Shown: positions 6,414 through 8,687 of the stretch, in pieces
How the letters are laid out: each line of letters begins with the position of its first letter
Position numbering within the stretch: position 1 is the stretch's first letter
Assembly: GCA_017442445.1 (NCBI GenBank)
Contig: JAFRZS010000253.1
Location: forward strand, 1-8,687
DNA length: 8,687 nucleotides
Direction: 5' to 3'
DNA from: Clostridia bacterium
GTDB lineage: Bacteria; Bacillota; Clostridia; Oscillospirales; Acutalibacteraceae
The notes under the pieces: generated by a model
Told to the model about the DNA's origin: nothing
The model's input: the letters and a program-made list of their open reading frames with translations, nothing else
Database searches by the model: none
Position numbers and translations under genes: made by a program

Positions 6414-7370
6414 TTATTCTTCTTCGTTTTCTGAATTTGCAGCAATATACTTGAGGTTTTCTTCATAGCTGCGTCTTCTGATGGTTTCTTCCACCATCTG
6501 TCTTGCAATCATTTTTTTAGGACTGTAGATATTATAAAGAATAACCGTCTGAACAAAAGAAATGATGTTTGACATAATCCAATAGAAACCAACACCTGCA
6601 GGGAACATAAATGTAAATGCCAATGACATGAGGGGTGTGGATAATGCCATACAACCCATTGATGCACCGCCCTGCATACCGGGATTATTGCGTTTTTGTT
6701 TAATCATTGTATAAAGAGCAGAGGCAAGTGATGTAAGACCTGCTAAAATAGGAATCAACCACAGAATATTAAACTCGCTGAACTTAGGTGTTTCGGCAAG
6801 ATTGATGCCGAAGAACTGGAATTTGTCAGCAAAGTTCTGAATATTAGTAAGCATTTCACCTGTGAGACCTTTTGTATTTGCAAGTTCTCCGATATGCTCA
6901 AGAATATTGATCTGAATCTGGCGGTTACCCTCTTTGAGATTGGGATCAATTTTCAAAACTGCCTGTGTAAGATTCTGAATAACATTTTCGGGAATTTTGA
7001 GAATACTTGTAAGAGGTGTGTACATAACTTCCCAAAGACCTATCATGATGGGAAGCTGAATCAAAAGCGGAAGACAGCCGGAAGACATCTGATTGTAGCC
7101 CTCTTTCTGATAAAGAGCCTGTGTTTCCGCCTGAATCTTCTGCTGGTTACCCGCATAAGTATTCTGAATTCTCTTAACTTTAGGCTGAAGTCTTACTTGT
7201 TTTGCCGTTCCTTTCTGCTGAGAAATAGCAGAGGGGAACAAAATCAATTTAACAATGATAGTAAGGATTGTAAGTGAAAGCAGATAGCTGTCAGTCAATC
7301 CGTAGAGGTAAAACATTACAAAACCGAAAGGTAATGCAAGGTATTGTCTGAATCCCATTTTAAGTGTCAA
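6414..7370 (-). CDS. yidC: Membrane protein insertase YidC/Oxa1/SpoIIIJ family
   Basis: This protein inserts and folds proteins in the cytoplasmic membrane, alone or with Sec. It has 318 residues. Hydrophobic segments are near 10-47, 99-118, 200-223 and 240-283, the last holding two helices around FPAGVGFYWIMSN (256-268). The cytoplasmic coiled hairpin after the first helix has QQKGTAKQVRLQPK (51-64) and ends in YQKEGYNQMSSGCLPLLIQLP. A long outside loop (about 119-199) separates helices 2 and 3. There is no lipoprotein signal, unlike Bacillus SpoIIIJ. The groove position that is usually Arg (as in TILIRLLILP of SpoIIIJ) is Lys41 here (TIIVKLILFP). The tail is charged (SENEEE). The TTG start follows GGAGGA by 7 nt and overlaps the yidD stop by two bases, so translation is probably coupled. 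ATG at codon 5 is too far from that site. Confidence 0.96.
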   Translation of the reverse strand: MTLKMGFRQYLALPFGFVMFYLYGLTDSYLLSLTILTIIVKLILFPSAISQQKGTAKQVRLQPKVKRIQNTYAGNQQKIQAETQALYQKEGYNQMSSGCLPLLIQLPIMIGLWEVMYTPLTSILKIPENVIQNLTQAVLKIDPNLKEGNRQIQINILEHIGELANTKGLTGEMLTNIQNFADKFQFFGINLAETPKFSEFNILWLIPILAGLTSLASALYTMIKQKRNNPGMQGGASMGCMALSTPLMSLAFTFMFPAGVGFYWIMSNIISFVQTVILYNIYSPKKMIARQMVEETIRRRSYEENLKYIAANSENEEE

Positions 7371-7615
7371 TGATTCTTCCTCCGTTTAACGGTTTTTCTT
7401 TTTTTCTCGGGTACAGGGTCATATCCGCCTTTAAAGAGTCTGTTACATCTCAATAATCGGAATAATGTGAGCAGACAACCCTTGAACACACCATGCACCT
7501 CAATTGCCTCATAGGCATACTGAGAGCAGGTGGGAGTAAATCTGCACATCGGCGGTTTATTAGGGGAAATTTTAGTTCTGTAAAATGTAATGGCTTTCAA
7601 TAAAAAATTTTTCAT
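7367..7615 (-). CDS. yidD: Membrane protein insertion efficiency factor YidD
   Basis: This 82-residue protein of the YidD family associates with the inner face of the membrane and supports YidC-dependent insertion. The conserved block CRFTPTCSQYAYEAI (24-38) and the closing GGYDPVP (63-69) are both present, as are the four cysteines C24, C30, C47 and C57. The N-terminus (LLKAITFYRTKISP) is the usual amphipathic helix, and the C-terminus is a Lys/Arg-rich tail (KKRKTVKRRKNH). It lies 23 bp after rnpA and overlaps yidC by 4 bp. The ATG has only a weak Shine-Dalgarno sequence, so its translation may depend on ribosomes finishing rnpA. Confidence 0.97.
   Translation of the reverse strand: MKNFLLKAITFYRTKISPNKPPMCRFTPTCSQYAYEAIEVHGVFKGCLLTLFRLLRCNRLFKGGYDPVPEKKRKTVKRRKNH
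7378..7383 (-). promoter_or_regulatory. Ribosome binding site fixing the TTG start of yidC
   Basis: GGAGGA on the minus strand lies inside the end of yidD, 7 nt before TTG at 7370. The ATG twelve bases further on would be 19 nt away, so TTG is the better start. Confidence 0.75.
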
Positions 7616-7638
7616 AATCTTTAAACAGAATCCACTAT

Positions 7639-7980
7639 TTATTCTGCTTTTAAAATACCGGCGTCTTTGAACTGTTTTGACATGATTTTATACAAATCCG
7701 TACTTTTCTTATAAACAGTTCTGTGACGGGCAACAAAAACAATATCATAGCCGCTTTTAAGTCTGTCATCAAGCATCATATAAGCAGCTTTGATTATTCT
7801 TTTACATCTGTTTCTTTCAACAGCATTTCCCAATTTACGACCCGTGGTTATTCCTATACGCCGAATACCCGCACCGTTTTTTATGACATAAGTCACCAGT
7901 GCAGGGTCAGTAAATGATTTTCCTCTGGCATATGCCCGACGAAAGTATCCGTTTTTTTTCAGTGTATTTATCTTCGGCAA
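7639..7980 (-). CDS. rnpA: Ribonuclease P protein component
   Basis: This protein subunit joins the RNA subunit to form RNase P, which cuts the 5' leader from precursor tRNAs. It has 113 residues, normal for the family. The RNR signature GRKLGNAVERNRCKR (47-61) is intact, and the central cleft strands (ALVTYVIKN, RRIGITT, YDIVFVARH) are in the expected order. The TTG start follows AAGGG by 9 nt; the next in-frame ATG is at codon 68, inside the fold, so it cannot be the start. It lies 23 bp downstream of rpmH, the classic pairing. Confidence 0.97.
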   Translation of the reverse strand: MPKINTLKKNGYFRRAYARGKSFTDPALVTYVIKNGAGIRRIGITTGRKLGNAVERNRCKRIIKAAYMMLDDRLKSGYDIVFVARHRTVYKKSTDLYKIMSKQFKDAGILKAE

Positions 7981-7989
7981 TTTTAAATA

Positions 7990-7994
7990 CCCTT
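7990..7994 (-). promoter_or_regulatory. Ribosome binding site fixing the TTG start of rnpA
   Basis: AAGGG on the minus strand lies 9 nt before TTG at 7980, in the 23-bp gap after rpmH. Confidence 0.65.
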
Positions 7995-8003
7995 AACAGC
8001 TAA

Positions 8004-8138
8004 TTAATAAGTAAGCTGTTTTCTTCCCTTTGCTCTTCTACGAGCAAGTACCTTGCGTCCGTTTCTGTCGGACATTCTTTTTCTGAAGCCATGTTCCATC
8101 TTTCTATGTCTCTTTTTGGGCTGATAGGTTCTCTTCAT
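8004..8138 (-). CDS. rpmH: 50S ribosomal protein L34
   Basis: This is a 44-residue, strongly basic protein of the large ribosomal subunit. It begins MKRTYQPKKRHRK and continues through HGFRKRMSDRNGRKV to LARRRAKGRKQLTY, which is essentially the family consensus along its whole length. The ATG at 8136-8138 follows GGAG by 8 nt, and the stop is TAA at 8004-8006. It is the first gene of the rpmH-rnpA-yidD-yidC-jag operon, about 70 bp downstream of a consensus promoter. Confidence 0.98.
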   Translation of the reverse strand: MKRTYQPKKRHRKMEHGFRKRMSDRNGRKVLARRRAKGRKQLTY

Positions 8139-8176
8139 CTTGTTCACTCCATTCGAAATAAATTCATAATATCATA

Positions 8177-8192
8177 CAATTCGTAAGAATTG
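8177..8192 (-). other. Small hairpin in the rpmH leader
   Basis: CAATTC and GAATTG form a perfect 6-bp stem around a 4-base loop, inside the expected 5' untranslated region of the operon. It is too short and AT-rich to assign a role. Confidence 0.35.
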
Positions 8193-8213
8193 AAGAATAC
8201 CACATGGACATTT

Positions 8214-8243
8214 ATTATATAACATAAAAGCCTGATTTGTCAA
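8214..8243 (-). promoter_or_regulatory. Sigma-A promoter of the rpmH operon
   Basis: Both boxes match consensus perfectly on the minus strand: TTGACA (8238-8243) and TATAAT (8214-8219), 18 bp apart. Transcription should start near 8207, giving a leader of about 70 nt before rpmH. This suits a highly expressed ribosomal operon. Confidence 0.9.
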
Positions 8244-8323
8244 CAAATTTTTTACTTAAAATTTAAATAGTAGTTGCATAATTTGCATACCACAAGATAG
8301 TGTATAAATGAGTAAAAAATAAC

Positions 8324-8579
8324 GAATGCAGAATGCAAAATGCAGAATATCGGGTGTGCAAAGCAAAGTCGATGACTTTGCAGTGATATATCGGCAGAGC
8401 CGATGTGATATTCGTCTTGCGACGAGTGATATTTAGCCTTCGGCTAAGTGATATATTTGCTTCGCAAATGTTAAAGGTGGACTTCGTCCACACCTATTAT
8501 ATCTGTCCGAAGGACATCATGACTTTGCAACACATCTTATAACTGATTATTTTTGATATCATGATATCATGATATCAAA
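8324..8579 (-). repeat. Repeat copy C: largest copy, inverted relative to A and B
   Basis: Read left to right on the plus strand, it starts with tandem heptamers GAATGCA, GAATGCA, AAATGCA (8324-8344) and then GAATATCGGGTG. The six hairpins follow in reverse order: H6 8363-8381, H5 8390-8404, H4 8412-8425, H3 8433-8447, H2 8455-8469 and H1 8477-8491. H5/H4, H4/H3 and H3/H2 are separated by exactly GTGATAT, H6/H5 by AGTGATAT and H2/H1 by GTTAAAG. An extra segment absent from copy A (8494-8550) holds a further hairpin, TGTCC-GAA-GGACA (8504-8516). The element ends in a 28-bp perfect palindrome (8552-8579) with three GATATC units. Bases 8363-8493 match copy A at 123 of 131 positions, and 95 in a row are identical. 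Confidence 0.93.
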
Positions 8580-8687
8580 TAGCAAAGAAAGATTTTTAAT
8601 ATATCTAACGGAAAGACCGGGGGACGATATCTGCCCCTACGGTTTGCGGTGTTTATTAAAGCTACTGTAATTGGGTGCGGGTGAAAC
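8580..8687. other. Unassigned non-coding end of the window
   Basis: No coding frame with a start and ribosome site is seen. CCGGGGGACG to CTGCCCCTACGG (about 8617-8642) is an imperfect inverted repeat around GATATC and may be the edge of another intergenic repeat cut by the window end. No DnaA-box match (TTATCCACA) was found between rpmH and the window end. Confidence 0.4.

Noticed and set aside
6894..7277. 127-codon plus-strand frame opposite yidC
   Set aside because: It is the antisense shadow of a clearly conserved yidC gene, with no ribosome site and no recognisable domain.
8263..8493. Minus-strand frame of 76 codons starting MWTKSTFNICEANISLSRR
   Set aside because: It runs through the hairpin array of copy C. 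The 22-bp period does not fit codons, copy A's equivalent frame is stopped by a TAG created by a loop change in H5, and there is no ribosome site. Such frames are likely to be mis-annotated as hypothetical proteins.

Overview
The window looks like a piece of an anaerobic, low-to-mid GC Gram-positive chromosome, most likely class Clostridia and perhaps the Ruminococcaceae/Oscillospiraceae. The reasons are a single-chain pyruvate:ferredoxin oxidoreductase, the Firmicutes-type rpmH-rnpA-yidD-yidC-jag order, frequent TTG/GTG starts behind good Shine-Dalgarno sites, and an intracellular clan GH-A glycosidase. The lineage is inferred from gene content and style; no 16S or other marker gene is present.

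Layout. (1) Positions 1-2370 (+) hold the 3' two thirds of a pyruvate:ferredoxin oxidoreductase gene, followed by a strong intrinsic terminator. (2) Positions 2441-2761 are non-coding and contain the first copy (A) of a structured repeat that ends one base before the next gene's stop codon. (3) Positions 2762-4747 (-) encode a 661-aa GH5-like glycoside hydrolase. It is divergent from a 162-aa SLOG/DUF1273 (YpsA/YoqJ-like) gene at 4924-5412 (+), with a 176-bp AT-rich promoter region between them. (4) Positions 5413-5621 hold two terminators for convergent transcription and a short, internally deleted repeat copy (B). (5) Positions 5622-8138 (-) are the operon rpmH > rnpA > yidD > yidC > jag, transcribed right to left from a consensus sigma-A promoter at 8214-8243. 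The 44-codon rpmH is complete. (6) Positions 8324-8579 hold the largest repeat copy (C), inverted relative to A, and the window then ends in unassigned non-coding DNA.

How the genes work together. The rpmH operon joins ribosome assembly (L34), tRNA 5' maturation (RNase P protein) and membrane protein insertion (YidD, YidC) with the KH/R3H RNA-binding protein Jag/KhpB. PFOR is core fermentative metabolism. The glycosidase probably acts on imported oligosaccharides. The SLOG protein is of unknown function.

The most unusual element is the repeat family. Copies A and C carry six short palindromic hairpins with different stem sequences, centred about 22 bp apart. Four of the five intervals contain the constant heptamer ATATCAC (GTGATAT on the other strand) or a one-base variant. 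The array is attached to a perfect palindrome built from ATGATATC units whose number differs between copies. Copies A and C share 95 identical bases and then differ mainly in hairpin loops and in one compensatory base-pair change, so the hairpin structure appears to be conserved.
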